A stretch of DNA of 64,000 nucleotides from assembly GCF_012932425.1 (NCBI RefSeq), contig NZ_JAAIII010000008.1, positions 1 through 64,000 on the forward strand, written 5' to 3'. This DNA comes from Bifidobacterium oedipodis. GTDB lineage: Bacteria; Actinomycetota; Actinomycetes; Actinomycetales; Bifidobacteriaceae. Below the pieces are notes generated by a model. The model had not been told where the DNA came from. It did not search any database and was given only the letters and a program-made list of their open reading frames with translations. Shown piece after piece: positions 1-9,408 of this stretch. How positions within the stretch are numbered: the first letter of the stretch is position 1; each line of letters starts with the position of its first letter. Position numbers and translations under genes: made by a program.

Positions 1-111
1 CAAAAACCCCAACCCCCATCAACGCCCCTCGGCGACTCCCACCAACAGGCAGGAGCGGGGATCGGACTGGCAATCATTGACTATAAAGAAGTAGTACAAA
101 CACACTCTTGA
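1..111 (+). CDS. possible C-terminal tail of an unknown protein
   Basis: Frame 1 is open from the window edge to a TGA at 109-111 and gives about 36 residues ending IDYKEVVQTHS. The last twenty residues look like ordinary protein (GAGIGLAIIDYKEVV), unlike the proline- and lysine-rich nonsense of the AC-rich DNA that follows. No family can be named from so short a tail. It may be a real C-terminus whose gene lies left of the window, or chance. The sequence further left would settle it. Confidence 0.3.
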   Translation, partial: QKPQPPSTPLGDSHQQAGAGIGLAIIDYKEVVQTHS

Positions 112-461
112 GTTCTCAAACCACCACCACAACAGGCGCACAACACCCCGGAAACAATCAAGAACCGGAACCCCAGCGCCAAGCGGCAACAGATGAATAA
201 CCTACACCACCCCAAACCAAAACGCAAACCCACCCAACCAAAACAACCCCAAAACCACTGGAAACACTCACATCCACCGGCGTGTCGAAAACGGCCTTCT
301 AAGAGCACACTCACACTCAAACAACGCCACCAAGCCACAAAAACCATCAAAAAACAAACCCAGGCATGTCAAATACGCCGAATAAAGGTCAATCCAGCAC
401 TTCTCCAGTAGCCACAGAGCGGCCCGCCATTGGTTCTCCACTTGAAACAAAAGGAACAATC
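112..461. other. AC-rich stretch without a recognisable gene
   Basis: The plus strand is extremely rich in A and C over 120-410, with runs such as CCAAACCAAAACGC. Frames open here translate to low-complexity Pro/Lys/His/Gln (plus) or Trp/Cys/Phe/Leu (minus) strings, so none is called. I see no RNA gene or convincing terminator. The strand asymmetry resembles a decayed accessory region. Confidence 0.5.
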
Positions 462-601
462 ATGTCAGCAAGTACGTTCTATTCGTTCTATTCGTTCTAT
501 TCGTTCTATTTCTGGCATCAGTAGTCTCAGAATCTTTGCTTAACAACACCACCAACACGAGTATTGGTTTTATCACCACATGTATTCTATTATTCTTCTA
601 A
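462..601 (+). pseudogene. broken small membrane-protein ORF with in-frame repeats
   Basis: An ATG at 462 follows a good ribosome site (AAAAGGAACAATC) but its frame stops at 522-524 after 20 codons with FYS repeats. One frame over, from 476, the same DNA reads VLF-VLF-VLF-VLF-LASVVSESLL, then a second hydrophobic run ITTCILLFF, and stops at 599-601. That frame has no start codon. The simplest reading is a small membrane protein that lost its frame by a single-base change near 474. The reverse view, a genuine 20-residue FYS peptide, cannot be excluded. Confidence 0.35.
475..510 (+). repeat. tandem repeat, 4 x 9 bp
   Basis: The unit CGTTCTATT occurs four times in perfect tandem. Because the unit is 9 bp, copy-number change would keep any reading frame and add or remove three residues (FYS or VLF, depending on frame). 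Confidence 0.9.
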
Positions 602-644
602 TTATTCTATTACGGTAGCAAACACGGATGGAAAGGATTCCTGT

Positions 645-1745
645 ATGTCATTCCCGGCCAACCCATTCAAGCCAACAGCAGGCGTAATGCCACCCGTGCT
701 CATCGGCCGAAGCCTGATATGTGAAGACTTTTCCGAAGGACTGGACGACGGCCCCGGTGCCCCAGATCGCCTCATGCTGATATCAGGCCCTCGTGGCAGT
801 GGCAAAACCGTGATGTTAATAGAATTGCGCAAACTTGCCGAGCAACGTCATTGGTTCGTCATTGACGAAACCGCTAGTAGCGGCCTATGTGATCGGCTAA
901 TCGCACAAATCGCTCCGGATCATGGCATCTTCGCTGGCACCACCATCAAACCCTCACTCATGGGAGCAAGCCTCGGCGAGGTGTCAATCGCACCGGCCCT
1001 CCGCCCCTCCACGCTGCGCGACGCCATGAATGCCAGATTAAAAACGCTGGGGAAGGGCAAGGGATTGTTGATCACTATCGATGAAATCCAAGATGCCGAC
1101 GACACAGACATCACTGCCATCGCAACAGCTGCACAGCATATGTTTCGTGAAAACGCAAATGTTGCGTTTGCGTTCGCAGGACTCCCTCAGGTTATTTCTG
1201 ACTTGTTGAACGCCAAAGTAGTCACGTTTCTTCGCCGAGCATCCTTGAAAAAACTCGGTGATGTCCCACTGGATGACGTGCGCGAGTCATTTGCACATAC
1301 CATCCGCAGCAGGGGCATCACGATAGACGACACCGCACTGGAAGAAGCCACGCAAGCTACGGAAGGATATCCGTACATGATTCAACTCGTTGGCTATCAC
1401 ATGTGGCGGGCAGCTCGGCGTCGCAAGACAAATGCCTCCAATGAAATCACGGCGGAAGACGTACAAACAGGCATTATCCAGGCAAGGGCCCGTCTTGGGG
1501 AAGGAGTGTGTGCACCGGTAATCGACAAGCTGCCTGAACGCGCGGTCGATTATCTCAAAGCCATGGCTAAAGACAACGGCCCCTCACGCACTCAGACCAT
1601 CGCCAAACGCATGAATGCAACCATGGATTATGCCAACCAATATCGCGTCAAACTCATTGAAGAAAAAATCATCAACGCACCAGAACGCGGCACAGTGGAC
1701 TTCACTATCCCCTATCTACGCGAATATCTGAGAATACGCGAGTAG
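645..1745 (+). CDS. AAA-type ATP-binding protein
   Basis: A 366-residue P-loop ATPase. Walker A is GPRGSGKT at residues 48-55, and Walker B is LLITIDE with Asp146-Glu147. The C-terminal third (EGYPYMIQLVG followed by helices) looks like the Cdc6/STAND-type lid and winged-helix region of stand-alone actinobacterial ATPases. The start at 645 is preferred over the in-frame ATG at 564 because AAAGGA precedes it and homology-like sequence begins there; residues encoded by 564-644 look non-coding. No enzymatic effector is fused, so the target is unknown. It stands between two decayed membrane ORFs in DNA poorer in GC than the core genes, consistent with an accessory locus. Confidence 0.8.
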   Translation: MSFPANPFKPTAGVMPPVLIGRSLICEDFSEGLDDGPGAPDRLMLISGPRGSGKTVMLIELRKLAEQRHWFVIDETASSGLCDRLIAQIAPDHGIFAGTTIKPSLMGASLGEVSIAPALRPSTLRDAMNARLKTLGKGKGLLITIDEIQDADDTDITAIATAAQHMFRENANVAFAFAGLPQVISDLLNAKVVTFLRRASLKKLGDVPLDDVRESFAHTIRSRGITIDDTALEEATQATEGYPYMIQLVGYHMWRAARRRKTNASNEITAEDVQTGIIQARARLGEGVCAPVIDKLPERAVDYLKAMAKDNGPSRTQTIAKRMNATMDYANQYRVKLIEEKIINAPERGTVDFTIPYLREYLRIRE

Positions 1746-1807
1746 TCTCACACTGCCGCTCAGCGACTGACCGGATGATATGACCTGCCTGCATCTATTG
1801 TCAGGTA

Positions 1808-2103
1808 TTAAAAAAAGAAAATGGCTGAAGCAATGGCACAAATAATAAATATTATTCCACCTATGCGCATTGCAGCGATATAGAAATCAGTCGGCTCTCC
1901 ATTCTTTACCCATAGAAAATTTCTATTTTCCATAACTTTTCAGGAAAACAAAGCATACCTATGCCCAATATTCCCAAAATAATCATCAAGATAACAGCCG
2001 GCATTAGGCCCATCCTTTCAGCTTGAAATCCCACCGTTGATCCCAAAACTAAAGTAAAAATAACCACTATAACAACAGTGTTATCTGTTTCAGTTTTTAC
2101 CTG
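1808..2103 (-). pseudogene. frameshifted small membrane protein (DUF6199-like)
   Basis: Read on the minus strand, one frame open from 2103 gives two hydrophobic segments (TVVIVVIFTLVLG; AVILMIILGILGIG) and then CFPEKLWKIEIF, stopping at 1906-1908. The next frame continues seamlessly with WVKNGEPTDFYIAAMRIGG and a third hydrophobic run, stopping at 1808-1810. The joined protein, about 95 residues, has the shape of DUF6199-type small membrane proteins (Pro-Glu-Lys-x-Trp, then Gly-Glu-Pro, then Arg-Ile-Gly-Gly). The break lies near 1909-1915. There is no convincing start codon or ribosome site either, so decay is likely. The family name is from memory of its pattern. Confidence 0.6.
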
Positions 2104-2185
2104 TTAATCGTTAATGATACAGCTGTATGTCTGGTATGGCAAAGCAATTATTGTCTGCGCTCTTATAGTTGTGGGACAACAAAAA

Positions 2186-2211
2186 ATGGGCAACCCGTTG
2201 GGGTTGCCCAT
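2186..2211 (-). terminator. rho-independent terminator of pnp
   Basis: An 11-bp perfect stem (ATGGGCAACCC with its complement) and a GTTG loop, followed on the minus strand by TTTTTTG. It lies 47 bp after the pnp stop codon. Confidence 0.9.
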
Positions 2212-2257
2212 GGTGTTATCGCTTAGCGGCTAGGCTGCGATAGTAATCCGAAAGGAC

Positions 2258-5005
2258 TCAGTCCTCGAACGGATCAAAGTCGCGACGCACGCGGCGACGC
2301 GGACGCTCGGAGCGCTCCTCGCGATCGGCGCGGTAATCGTCATAGTTGTCATCGGTGGCATAGCGCGGGTTACGATCCGAACCACGGCCACGGCCGGAGG
2401 AACGACGCTCGGAACGATCGTCATCGCGGTCAGCGGCGCGACGGCGACGCGGACGATCATCCTCATGGTCATCGCGGTCAAAATCACGATCATCACGGGA
2501 GCTGCGGCGATCGTCGCGATCATAGTCGCGGTCATCGCGGTCGGCACCACGACGACGGCGCGGACGATCATCACGATCATCGAAATCACGATCGTCACGA
2601 TCAGAACGGCGACGACGCGGACGATCTTCGAAGTCATCATCGAAGTCATCGGAGCGGCGGCGACGCGGACGATCATCACGATCATCGAAATCACGATCGT
2701 CACGATCAGAACGGCGACGCTCCGGGCGACCACCACGGCGATCATCGCGACCGCCACGACGGTCGTCACGACCACCGCGACCGCCACGGGCACCGGATTC
2801 CTGATCCTCGAAACCGGGGATGGCCAGCGAAATCTTGCCGCGATCATCTACGCCCTGCACGACGACCTCAACGGTGTCGCCTTCCTTGAGCACATCCTCA
2901 ACGGCGTCGATACGCTCACCGTTGGCGAGGTTGCGGATCTGGCTGATGTGCAGCAGACCATCGGTGCCGGGGGTGAGGTTCACGAACGCACCGAAGGAGG
3001 TGGTCTTAACGACCTTGCCGTTGTAGGTTTCGCCGGCTTCGGGAACGTGCGGGTTGGCGATGGAGTCGATGATCTCCTTGGCCTTGAGCGCAGCCTCGCC
3101 ACCTTCGGAGGAGATGTAGACGGTGCCGTCATCTTCAATGGCGATTTCAGCGCCGGTATCTTCCTGGATCTGGTTGATCATCTTGCCCTTCGGGCCAATG
3201 ACTTCGCCGATCTTGTCCACAGGCACGGTGGTGGTGATGATGCGCGGAGCAAACTCGCTCATCTCAGCCGGGCCGTCGATGCACTCGTTGATGACCTCGA
3301 GGATCGTGGTACGGGCTTCCTTGGCCTGCTGCAGGGCTGCGGCCAGGATGTCAGCGGGGATACCGTCAAGCTTGGTGTCAAGCTGCAGGGCGGTGATGAA
3401 CTCGGCGGTGCCGGCCACCTTGAAGTCCATATCGCCGAAGGCATCCTCAGCGCCCAAGATATCGGTCAGCGTCTTGAAGATGTGCTTGCCATCCACATCG
3501 CCGGAGACCAGACCCATGGCGATGCCTGCGACCGGGGCCTTCAGCGGCACGCCGGCGGCCAGCAGCGACAGGGTGGAGGCGCACACGGAGCCCATGGAGG
3601 TGGAACCGTTGGAGCCGATAGCCTCGGAGACCTGGCGGATGGCGTAGGGGAACTCCTCGCGACCCGGCAGCACCGGCACAAGGGCCTTCTCCGCGAGGGC
3701 ACCGTGGCCGATTTCACGACGCTTCGGGGAACCGACACGACCGGTTTCACCGGTGGAGTACGGCGGCATCTCATAGTTGTGCATGTAGCGCTTGGACTGC
3801 GGGCCGGACAGCGCGTCAATCTGCTGCTCCATCTTGAGCATGTTCAGGGTGGTGACGCCCAGAATCTGGGTTTCGCCGCGCTGGAACAGAGCGGAGCCGT
3901 GCACGCGGGGCACAATATCCACTTCGGCGGACAGGGTGCGGATGTCACGCAGGCCACGGCCATCGATGCGGTAGTCCTCGGTCAGGATGCGGCGACGCAC
4001 AATCTGGCGCTGCAGCTCCTTGAAGGCGTTGCCGAGTTCCTTCTCCTTCTCGGCGTCGTCCATATCCTCGAACTCATTGGCGATGGTCTCGCGCACCACT
4101 TCCTTGATTTCGGCGATGCGGTCCTGACGCGGCAGCTTCTCGGCGATGGAGAGGGCCTCGTCGAGATCCTTGTGGGCGATCTCGTCGATGCGGGCGTACA
4201 GCTCGTCGGTGTACTCCGGGAAGAGCTGGAATTCCTTGGTCTCCTTGGCGGCGATCTTCTTGAGCTCGTTCTGGGCTTCGCAGATCACCTTGATGAACGG
4301 CTTGGCGGCTTCCAGACCACCGGCGACGACTTCCTCGTCCGGCTTGGTCTGGCCCTCGTCATAGATGAGGTGCCAGGCGTTCTTGCCAGCACCAGCCTCA
4401 ATCATGGCGATGGCAACATCACCATTGTCGATCACACGGCCGGCAACAACGATTTCGAACACGGCGCGTTCGCGCTCGCTCCAGCGCGGGAAGGCAACCC
4501 ACTGGCCGTCGATCAGGGCCAGACGAACACCGGAGACCGGGCCTTCGAACGGCAGACCGGAAATCATGGTGGAGGCGGAAGCGGCGTTCAGCGCGATCAC
4601 ATCGTACGCATCGTCAGGGTTGACGGCGAGCACGGTTTCGACGACCTGCACTTCGTTGCGCAGCGTGTGCGGGAACAGCGGGCGCAGCGGGCGGTCGATG
4701 ATGCGGCAGGCAAGGATGGCTTCGGAGCTCGGACGGCCTTCGCGGCGGAAGAACGAGCCCGGAATCTTGCCGGCGGCGTACATCTTCTCTTCGACGTCGA
4801 CAGTCAGCGGGAAGAAGTCATAGTTCTCCTTCGGGCTGGAGCCAGCGGTGGTGGTGGACAGAATCATGGAATCGTCGTCAAGATAAGCGGCCACAGCACC
4901 ATCAGCCTGCTGTGCCAGACGACCGGTTTCGAAGCGCAGAGTGCGCGTACCGAACGATCCATTGTCGATTACGGCCTCAACGGCCTTGATTTCGGGACCC
5001 TCCAT
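2258..5005 (-). CDS. pnp: polyribonucleotide nucleotidyltransferase (PNPase)
   Basis: This 915-residue protein degrades RNA 3' to 5' phosphorolytically in the cytoplasm; actinobacterial members are also called guanosine pentaphosphate synthetase. Domains in order are RNase PH 1 (about 10-150), a helical linker, RNase PH 2 (about 350-560), KH (about 590-650, with IGPKGKMIN) and S1 (about 660-735, [18 protein letters not shown]). The remaining 175 residues are an unusually long Arg/Asp-rich low-complexity tail with repeated DDRPRRRRS blocks; enterobacterial PNPase ends shortly after S1. The ATG at 5005 has AAGGAGG at a good distance. It follows rpsO, the classic rpsO-pnp arrangement, but a terminator separates them. 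Confidence 0.97.
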   Translation of the reverse strand: MEGPEIKAVEAVIDNGSFGTRTLRFETGRLAQQADGAVAAYLDDDSMILSTTTAGSSPKENYDFFPLTVDVEEKMYAAGKIPGSFFRREGRPSSEAILACRIIDRPLRPLFPHTLRNEVQVVETVLAVNPDDAYDVIALNAASASTMISGLPFEGPVSGVRLALIDGQWVAFPRWSERERAVFEIVVAGRVIDNGDVAIAMIEAGAGKNAWHLIYDEGQTKPDEEVVAGGLEAAKPFIKVICEAQNELKKIAAKETKEFQLFPEYTDELYARIDEIAHKDLDEALSIAEKLPRQDRIAEIKEVVRETIANEFEDMDDAEKEKELGNAFKELQRQIVRRRILTEDYRIDGRGLRDIRTLSAEVDIVPRVHGSALFQRGETQILGVTTLNMLKMEQQIDALSGPQSKRYMHNYEMPPYSTGETGRVGSPKRREIGHGALAEKALVPVLPGREEFPYAIRQVSEAIGSNGSTSMGSVCASTLSLLAAGVPLKAPVAGIAMGLVSGDVDGKHIFKTLTDILGAEDAFGDMDFKVAGTAEFITALQLDTKLDGIPADILAAALQQAKEARTTILEVINECIDGPAEMSEFAPRIITTTVPVDKIGEVIGPKGKMINQIQEDTGAEIAIEDDGTVYISSEGGEAALKAKEIIDSIANPHVPEAGETYNGKVVKTTSFGAFVNLTPGTDGLLHISQIRNLANGERIDAVEDVLKEGDTVEVVVQGVDDRGKISLAIPGFEDQESGARGGRGGRDDRRGGRDDRRGGRPERRRSDRDDRDFDDRDDRPRRRRSDDFDDDFEDRPRRRRSDRDDRDFDDRDDRPRRRRGADRDDRDYDRDDRRSSRDDRDFDRDDHEDDRPRRRRAADRDDDRSERRSSGRGRGSDRNPRYATDDNYDDYRADREERSERPRRRVRRDFDPFED
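2559..2719 (-). repeat. direct repeats within the pnp tail
   Basis: A 56-bp segment at 2559-2614 recurs essentially unchanged at 2664-2719, 105 bp (35 codons) away. It encodes the [24 protein letters not shown] block, so slippage would change the tail length in frame. Confidence 0.8.
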
Positions 5006-5256
5006 GGGGTTCCTCCTTCTTGAATTATCAGTGTTTCCTACATACTTGTCTCGCGGCTTGGCTTACAACCCCATGGCCGCGACTGTCCTCTTCAGCGGAC
5101 AAAACATACCTTGGTTCCTTGTTTCGGCAGCCCCTTGGCCGCCGCCCCTCGTGTCAACCCCTCATTCGGGTTCTCTGTCGGCCTCGTCCTCACGTCTGTT
5201 CAGGCCTATCCTCTAACCCTCTTGCCGTTGTTGCCGTTGGCAGGCGATATGTAAAA

Positions 5257-5286
5257 CGCCCGAGCACCATCCGGGGTGCTCGGGCG
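5257..5286 (-). terminator. rho-independent terminator of rpsO
   Basis: A 12-bp GC-rich perfect stem starting CGCCCGAGCACC, followed on the minus strand by TTTTAC. It sits 11 bp after rpsO, so pnp probably also has its own promoter in 5006-5256. Confidence 0.85.
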
Positions 5287-5297
5287 GAAGTCTTGAA

Positions 5298-5567
5298 TTA
5301 TCGACGCAGGCCCAGACGCTCAATCAGGGAACGATAACGGTTGATGTCGTTCTTCTTGAGGTAGTCAAGCAGACGACGACGGGAACCGATCATCAGCTGC
5401 ATACCACGACGGGAGTGGTGATCGTGCTTGTGCTCCTTGAGGTGCTCGGTCAGGTCGGAGATGCGCTTGGACAGCAGGGCCACCTGAACCTCCGGGGAGC
5501 CGGTGTCGCCTTCGTGCGTTGCGTACTCGTTGATGATCTGGGTCTTTTCTTCAGCCGTCAGTGCCAC
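5298..5567 (-). CDS. rpsO: 30S ribosomal protein S15
   Basis: An 89-residue protein of the universal length, with the S15 signature [20 protein letters not shown] and the C-terminus [12 protein letters not shown]. It binds the central domain of 16S rRNA. The start is a GTG at 5567 with AAGGAGG five bases upstream; a nearer ATG is out of frame. It is followed by a terminator and then pnp. Confidence 0.98.
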   Translation of the reverse strand: MALTAEEKTQIINEYATHEGDTGSPEVQVALLSKRISDLTEHLKEHKHDHHSRRGMQLMIGSRRRLLDYLKKNDINRYRSLIERLGLRR

Positions 5568-5730
5568 GGCATCCTCCTTATGGTCGTTGCGCGGTGTCCC
5601 GAACAGGCTGCTCGAAACGCTCTCTATCCGCGGGCGTTTTACGCCAAAGGGAAACTATACGGTGAGGTCGCGACTAATCCTGCGAACTTGCGCGGCACCA
5701 TACAAAACTGCACGGAAGTTACGTGGCTGC

Positions 5731-6411
5731 CTACACCGTGGTCAGCAGACCACCAAACAATACAACCAACAACGCAACGGCTTCGATAACAAAGCACAGG
5801 ATGAAGCTGGCCCAACTTTTAGTCAGTACATTGAGTCGCGACTGCTTTTTAATCACCACCAGCAATCCGACGAACACTACGGCATACACGGCGATGCCGA
5901 TGGCGGCGGCCATAATACCTATATTCGCGGCGTTCGCCAGATTGGCCTGATCGCCGTACACCACATAGGTCGAATACCAAAAGTTGAGTTTGAGCATGCT
6001 CAGACCGGCGACGAATTGCTCGGCGGCTAGCCCCGCGATAAAGACGATGAGCCACGGCCAGGAAGGCGAGACGACCACGGCCATCGCCAACCCCACATAG
6101 GCAACCAGAACCGTAACCCATCCGACGAAGGCGATGCCCTGCGGATTGAGGCCTCCCAACACAGCAATAACGGAAGCGGTGTCATGCACCGCCATCGTGC
6201 GACCTAACCAGTAGGGCGCGATAATGGCGACCAGCACAGCAAGCACAATTATGGCCCAGCGCAGTGGGTGGGAACGTCCGCGCTCGATATCTGCCAGCGA
6301 CAAATCAGTTTCAGGAATGGATGCCTCGGGATGCTTGGATACCTTGACGGTTTCGATGCCGCCCCCGACAATTTCAGTAGCTGTATTGTTGTCGTTGCGT
6401 TCGCCGGTCAT
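5731..6411 (-). CDS. hypothetical multi-pass membrane protein
   Basis: A 226-residue protein with a hydrophilic N-terminal segment of about 50 residues and then five likely membrane spans (WAIIVLAVLVAIIAPYW; FVGWVTVLVAYVGLAMAVVV; WPWLIVFIAGLAA; NIGIMAAAIGIAVYAVVFVGLLVVI; ILCFVIEAVALLVVLFGGLL). I recognise no enzymatic or transport signature. It is monocistronic, between tRNA-Gly and rpsO on the same strand. The start at 6411 (MTGERNDN) is the only good one in frame. Confidence 0.8.
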   Translation of the reverse strand: MTGERNDNNTATEIVGGGIETVKVSKHPEASIPETDLSLADIERGRSHPLRWAIIVLAVLVAIIAPYWLGRTMAVHDTASVIAVLGGLNPQGIAFVGWVTVLVAYVGLAMAVVVSPSWPWLIVFIAGLAAEQFVAGLSMLKLNFWYSTYVVYGDQANLANAANIGIMAAAIGIAVYAVVFVGLLVVIKKQSRLNVLTKSWASFILCFVIEAVALLVVLFGGLLTTV

Positions 6412-6484
6412 AGCGCCACCGTCCTCCGCAGTATCAATTCAGTTGCCCGATATGAAGAAAGCCGGATTGCTCCGGCCTCTCCCT

Positions 6485-6558
6485 TGGAGCGGATGACGGG
6501 AATCGAACCCGCGTAATCAGTTTGGAAGACTGAGGCTCTACCATTGAGCTACATCCGC
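6485..6558 (-). tRNA. tRNA-Gly (anticodon TCC)
   Basis: Reads GCGGATG...CATCCGC on the minus strand with a seven-base acceptor stem, the T-arm GGGTTCGATTCCC, and an anticodon stem TCAGT/ACTGA around the loop CTTCCAA, giving TCC for GGA codons. The discriminator is T and the CCA end is encoded (complement of 6485-6487). Confidence 0.96.
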
Positions 6559-6754
6559 GTATGGTGTCGCTTTTGGCGACTTCGATATTATACATGAGGG
6601 GCGGAGAACGTGCGAACATACGACACGTTCGGCAAATTATTCACGCATTTTTGCCACGTTGCTGTCACCTTTGCCGCCGCACACACAGGCTTGCCGACAG
6701 ACGTAATAATGCTGCGATTACGCAGTATTACGCCATTTCACCATTGCATACGAA

Positions 6755-6797
6755 AAGGGCTTGGCGCACTGTTGCTCACACAACACGCCAAGCCCTT
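6755..6797 (-). terminator. terminator after the GH13 gene
   Basis: A 12-bp perfect stem (AAGGGCTTGGCG with its complement) and a 19-base loop, followed on the minus strand by TTTTCG. It ends the transcript from the amylosucrase-like gene. The rest of 6559-6824 shows no gene. Confidence 0.8.
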
Positions 6798-6824
6798 CTA
6801 GCGATGGCTCAGATCAACTGCAGA

Positions 6825-8678
6825 TCAGCTGCAGACGATGACCTTCTCCTCATAGGCACCGAGCTCCACACGGGCAGGCAGATTCACGCCTTCGATGCTG
6901 ATGAGTTCAGCAGTCTGCGCTTCTCCCGTGAAGTTGAACAGGCCCACGATCGTCCGCTCCCCCGCCTTGCGTACCACGGCCAGCACACCGTCATTGTCGG
7001 TATCCCACGTGGTCACCCAAGCGTCGGGCGCAAAGCAGGGATCGTTACGCATCGCACGCAGCGATGCCATGCCTTCCCACAACTCGTTCTGCAAAGTGCC
7101 AGGCTTGTTGCGTTCGGCAGCCTTGGTCCAATCGAACTTGCTGCGGTGCAGGTTGCGGCTATCGGCGATACGATCGGGATCCTCCTTATAATCCCAGCCG
7201 TTGAGCTGGCCGATTTCGTCGCCGCAGTTGAGCATCGGGAATCCACGCAGGAAGGCCATGGCATGGTGCAGCAGCAGATCGCGGCTCACTGCTGTTTCCA
7301 GCGCTGGCTTGTCATGCGTGATAATCGCCTTTTCAATGCCGCACAGGGAGGCTGCGGTGCCGCAGCTGCGGGCGTCTTTGCTGGCCTCGTCGTAGTTGTA
7401 GAGCTCACCCATGGCCCAGCTGCCGGGCATGGCACCCTCATAGAAGTGGTACAGGAATTCCTTGTGCTTGAGCGGATCGATGCTCAGGCGCACTTCCTCG
7501 TCCTCGTCAAGGCCCCAGCCGATGTCATCATGGCAGCGCAGATAGTTGACGAACCAGCAGTTGCTGGGCAGCGCGTTGAGCTTGTCGAGCTGATTCTTCA
7601 GCAGACGCACGTCGCCGCTGGCAAGTGCGCTCCACAGGTTGACCATGATGGACACGTTGTACAGCATGTGGCATTCAGGATGTTCGGGGGTGCCGAAGTA
7701 GGCGGCGAGCTCCTTTGGCGCCATGACGACCTCACCCTTGAGCACCACGGCCGGACAGACGATCTCCAGCATCATGCGCATCATGCGCACGATGGTGTGC
7801 ACCTGCGGCAGGTTACGGCAGTTGGTGCCCAGCTGCTTCCAGATATAGGGCACGGCGTCAAGTCGCAGCACTTCCACACCAAGGTTCGCTAGGTTCATAA
7901 CGCTTTGCATCATGGACACGAACACCTTGGGGTTGCGGTAGTTGAGATCCCACTGGAACGGGTAGAACTGGGTCATCACCCACTTGCCCATGCGTTCGTT
8001 CCAAGTAAAGTTGCCGGGTGCAGTGTTCGGGAACACCTGCGGTACGACGGCATCGTAGCGATCGGGCACAGTGCGATCGTCATAGCAGAAGTAATAGTCC
8101 TGGTACACCGGGTCGCCCGCCTGCGCGGCCCTGGCCCAACGGTGTGAGGATGCGGTGTGGTTCATGACGAAATCAAGGCACAGGCTGATGCCGGCTTCGC
8201 GCAGTTTGGCAGTGAGCGCAGCCAGATCCTCGTTGGTGCCGAACATTGGATCGACGGTGTCGAAATCCTCGACCGCGTAGCCGCCATCGTTATCGGGGTG
8301 CGGCATTTTCAGCAGCGGCATGAGGTGCAGATAGGTGAGCTTCTGCTCTTTGAAGTAGTCAATCTTGCCTGCCAGCTTCTTCAGATCGCCGGCGAACAGG
8401 TCGGTGTACATAGTCATACCGAACATGTCACCGCGCATGTACCATTCGGGATCGGCTTCACGAGCCAGATCAAGCTGTTTGAGATCGGCAGGGCGGGCGG
8501 CGAAGGCGTCGGCCATGGCACGCTCGAATGTGGAGAGTTCCGGCGAATCGCCGTAGATCATACGGAACAACGATTCGAGTTCATCACGGTGGCGGTCGAG
8601 GCGAGCGGCGAAAACGGCGTCATCAGCAGTTTCGCTTGTTGCTGCAGTGGTGGATTGAACTGTGGTCTGTTCGGCCAT
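6825..8678 (-). CDS. amylosucrase-type glycoside hydrolase (GH13 subfamily 4)
   Basis: A 617-residue GH13 enzyme, close to the 636 residues of Neisseria amylosucrase. It shares the family landmarks DLFAGDLK, YLHLMPLLK, DFVMNHT, FQWDLNYRNP and NCGDEIG. The catalytic set is visible: nucleophile Asp274 in RLDAVPYIW, acid/base Glu316 in LKGEVVM, and Asp384 in CHDDIGW. Amylosucrases split sucrose to fructose and build alpha-1,4-glucan; sucrose hydrolysis or isomerisation are alternative outcomes. There is no signal peptide, so it acts in the cytoplasm. AAAGGAG precedes the ATG. The gene is monocistronic. Confidence 0.85.
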   Translation of the reverse strand: MAEQTTVQSTTAATSETADDAVFAARLDRHRDELESLFRMIYGDSPELSTFERAMADAFAARPADLKQLDLAREADPEWYMRGDMFGMTMYTDLFAGDLKKLAGKIDYFKEQKLTYLHLMPLLKMPHPDNDGGYAVEDFDTVDPMFGTNEDLAALTAKLREAGISLCLDFVMNHTASSHRWARAAQAGDPVYQDYYFCYDDRTVPDRYDAVVPQVFPNTAPGNFTWNERMGKWVMTQFYPFQWDLNYRNPKVFVSMMQSVMNLANLGVEVLRLDAVPYIWKQLGTNCRNLPQVHTIVRMMRMMLEIVCPAVVLKGEVVMAPKELAAYFGTPEHPECHMLYNVSIMVNLWSALASGDVRLLKNQLDKLNALPSNCWFVNYLRCHDDIGWGLDEDEEVRLSIDPLKHKEFLYHFYEGAMPGSWAMGELYNYDEASKDARSCGTAASLCGIEKAIITHDKPALETAVSRDLLLHHAMAFLRGFPMLNCGDEIGQLNGWDYKEDPDRIADSRNLHRSKFDWTKAAERNKPGTLQNELWEGMASLRAMRNDPCFAPDAWVTTWDTDNDGVLAVVRKAGERTIVGLFNFTGEAQTAELISIEGVNLPARVELGAYEEKVIVCS

Positions 8679-8824
8679 CGGAACTCCTTTGTGGTAGATG
8701 CCTAACTTCGTTGTTGCTATGTAATATATCGCGCGCGGGCGCGAATATCAAACCGGTTCGACACGTCGGCGTGTTCCTGCCACGACACATACGCTTCATC
8801 AGCGAATTTGTTCGATTCCGCCCG

Positions 8825-9364
8825 CTATTCGAGGATTACCACAGCACTGGCAACGGGGCCGTCGTGGCTCAGCGAAATGCGAAACACATGGGGCGTCTGT
8901 ACATAATCGGACGGCGCAGACGAAAACCCAGGCCGACGGATCGCGGCAGACGCGCCTGCCATAGCTCCCGGCACTGGCATCGGCAGCGAGCGCGGCGACC
9001 TCTCACTTCTCACCGGCGGCAAACTGTCACGTAAGGTGCGCGCCACATCGGCAGCAAGCATCACCTGGGGGCGACCACGATCATCATCAAGGATTTCAAT
9101 GCCGCGCCAGGGAAAATTGTCCAGCGTGTACGGGCTGGGATTGTCCCCTAGTGCCTGTTCCCAAGCCTTGAGCACAGCTTCTTTGCCTGCCCATTTTGCT
9201 GCCAGATGCACGGCCTCACCATCATGCTTAGCTTGAGCACGGGCCGTGGCCTGCCGCAGTTCACGCACCGAAAACAATCCTTTGATGCGCGAACCCGGCA
9301 TCGCCAGCTGCTCGGCGAACGCCTCCACATCGACCACATCATGACCCACTGCCGCAATACCCAT
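8825..9364 (-). CDS. acpS: holo-[acyl-carrier-protein] synthase
   Basis: A 179-residue phosphopantetheinyl transferase of the AcpS type, with GIAAVGHDVVDVEAF at the start, the metal-binding and catalytic WAGKEAVLKAW in the middle and RISLSHDGPVASAVVI at the end. It moves 4'-phosphopantetheine from CoA to the ACP serine of FAS-I. The FAS-I in this window lacks the C-terminal transferase domain of fungal FAS, so this protein is the likely activator. The start at 9364 is preferred to the in-frame ATG at 9403 because the protein then begins directly with the conserved first strand. A roughly 40-residue Arg/Pro/Ser-rich insertion near residue 110 lengthens it beyond the usual 120-150. Confidence 0.9.
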   Translation of the reverse strand: MGIAAVGHDVVDVEAFAEQLAMPGSRIKGLFSVRELRQATARAQAKHDGEAVHLAAKWAGKEAVLKAWEQALGDNPSPYTLDNFPWRGIEILDDDRGRPQVMLAADVARTLRDSLPPVRSERSPRSLPMPVPGAMAGASAAIRRPGFSSAPSDYVQTPHVFRISLSHDGPVASAVVILE

Positions 9365-9408
9365 GCCAACCACCTTACAAGCTTGTCGGCCTACCGCATC
9401 CAACGGCT

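Noticed and set aside
81..411. Short open frames in the AC-rich left edge
   Set aside because: Their translations only mirror the strand composition (Pro/Lys/Gln or Trp/Cys/Leu), and no ribosome site is seen.
2465..5023. Long plus-strand open frame opposite pnp
   Set aside because: Same cause as above; the translation is Thr/Ile and Gly/Val/His rich nonsense and pnp is certain.
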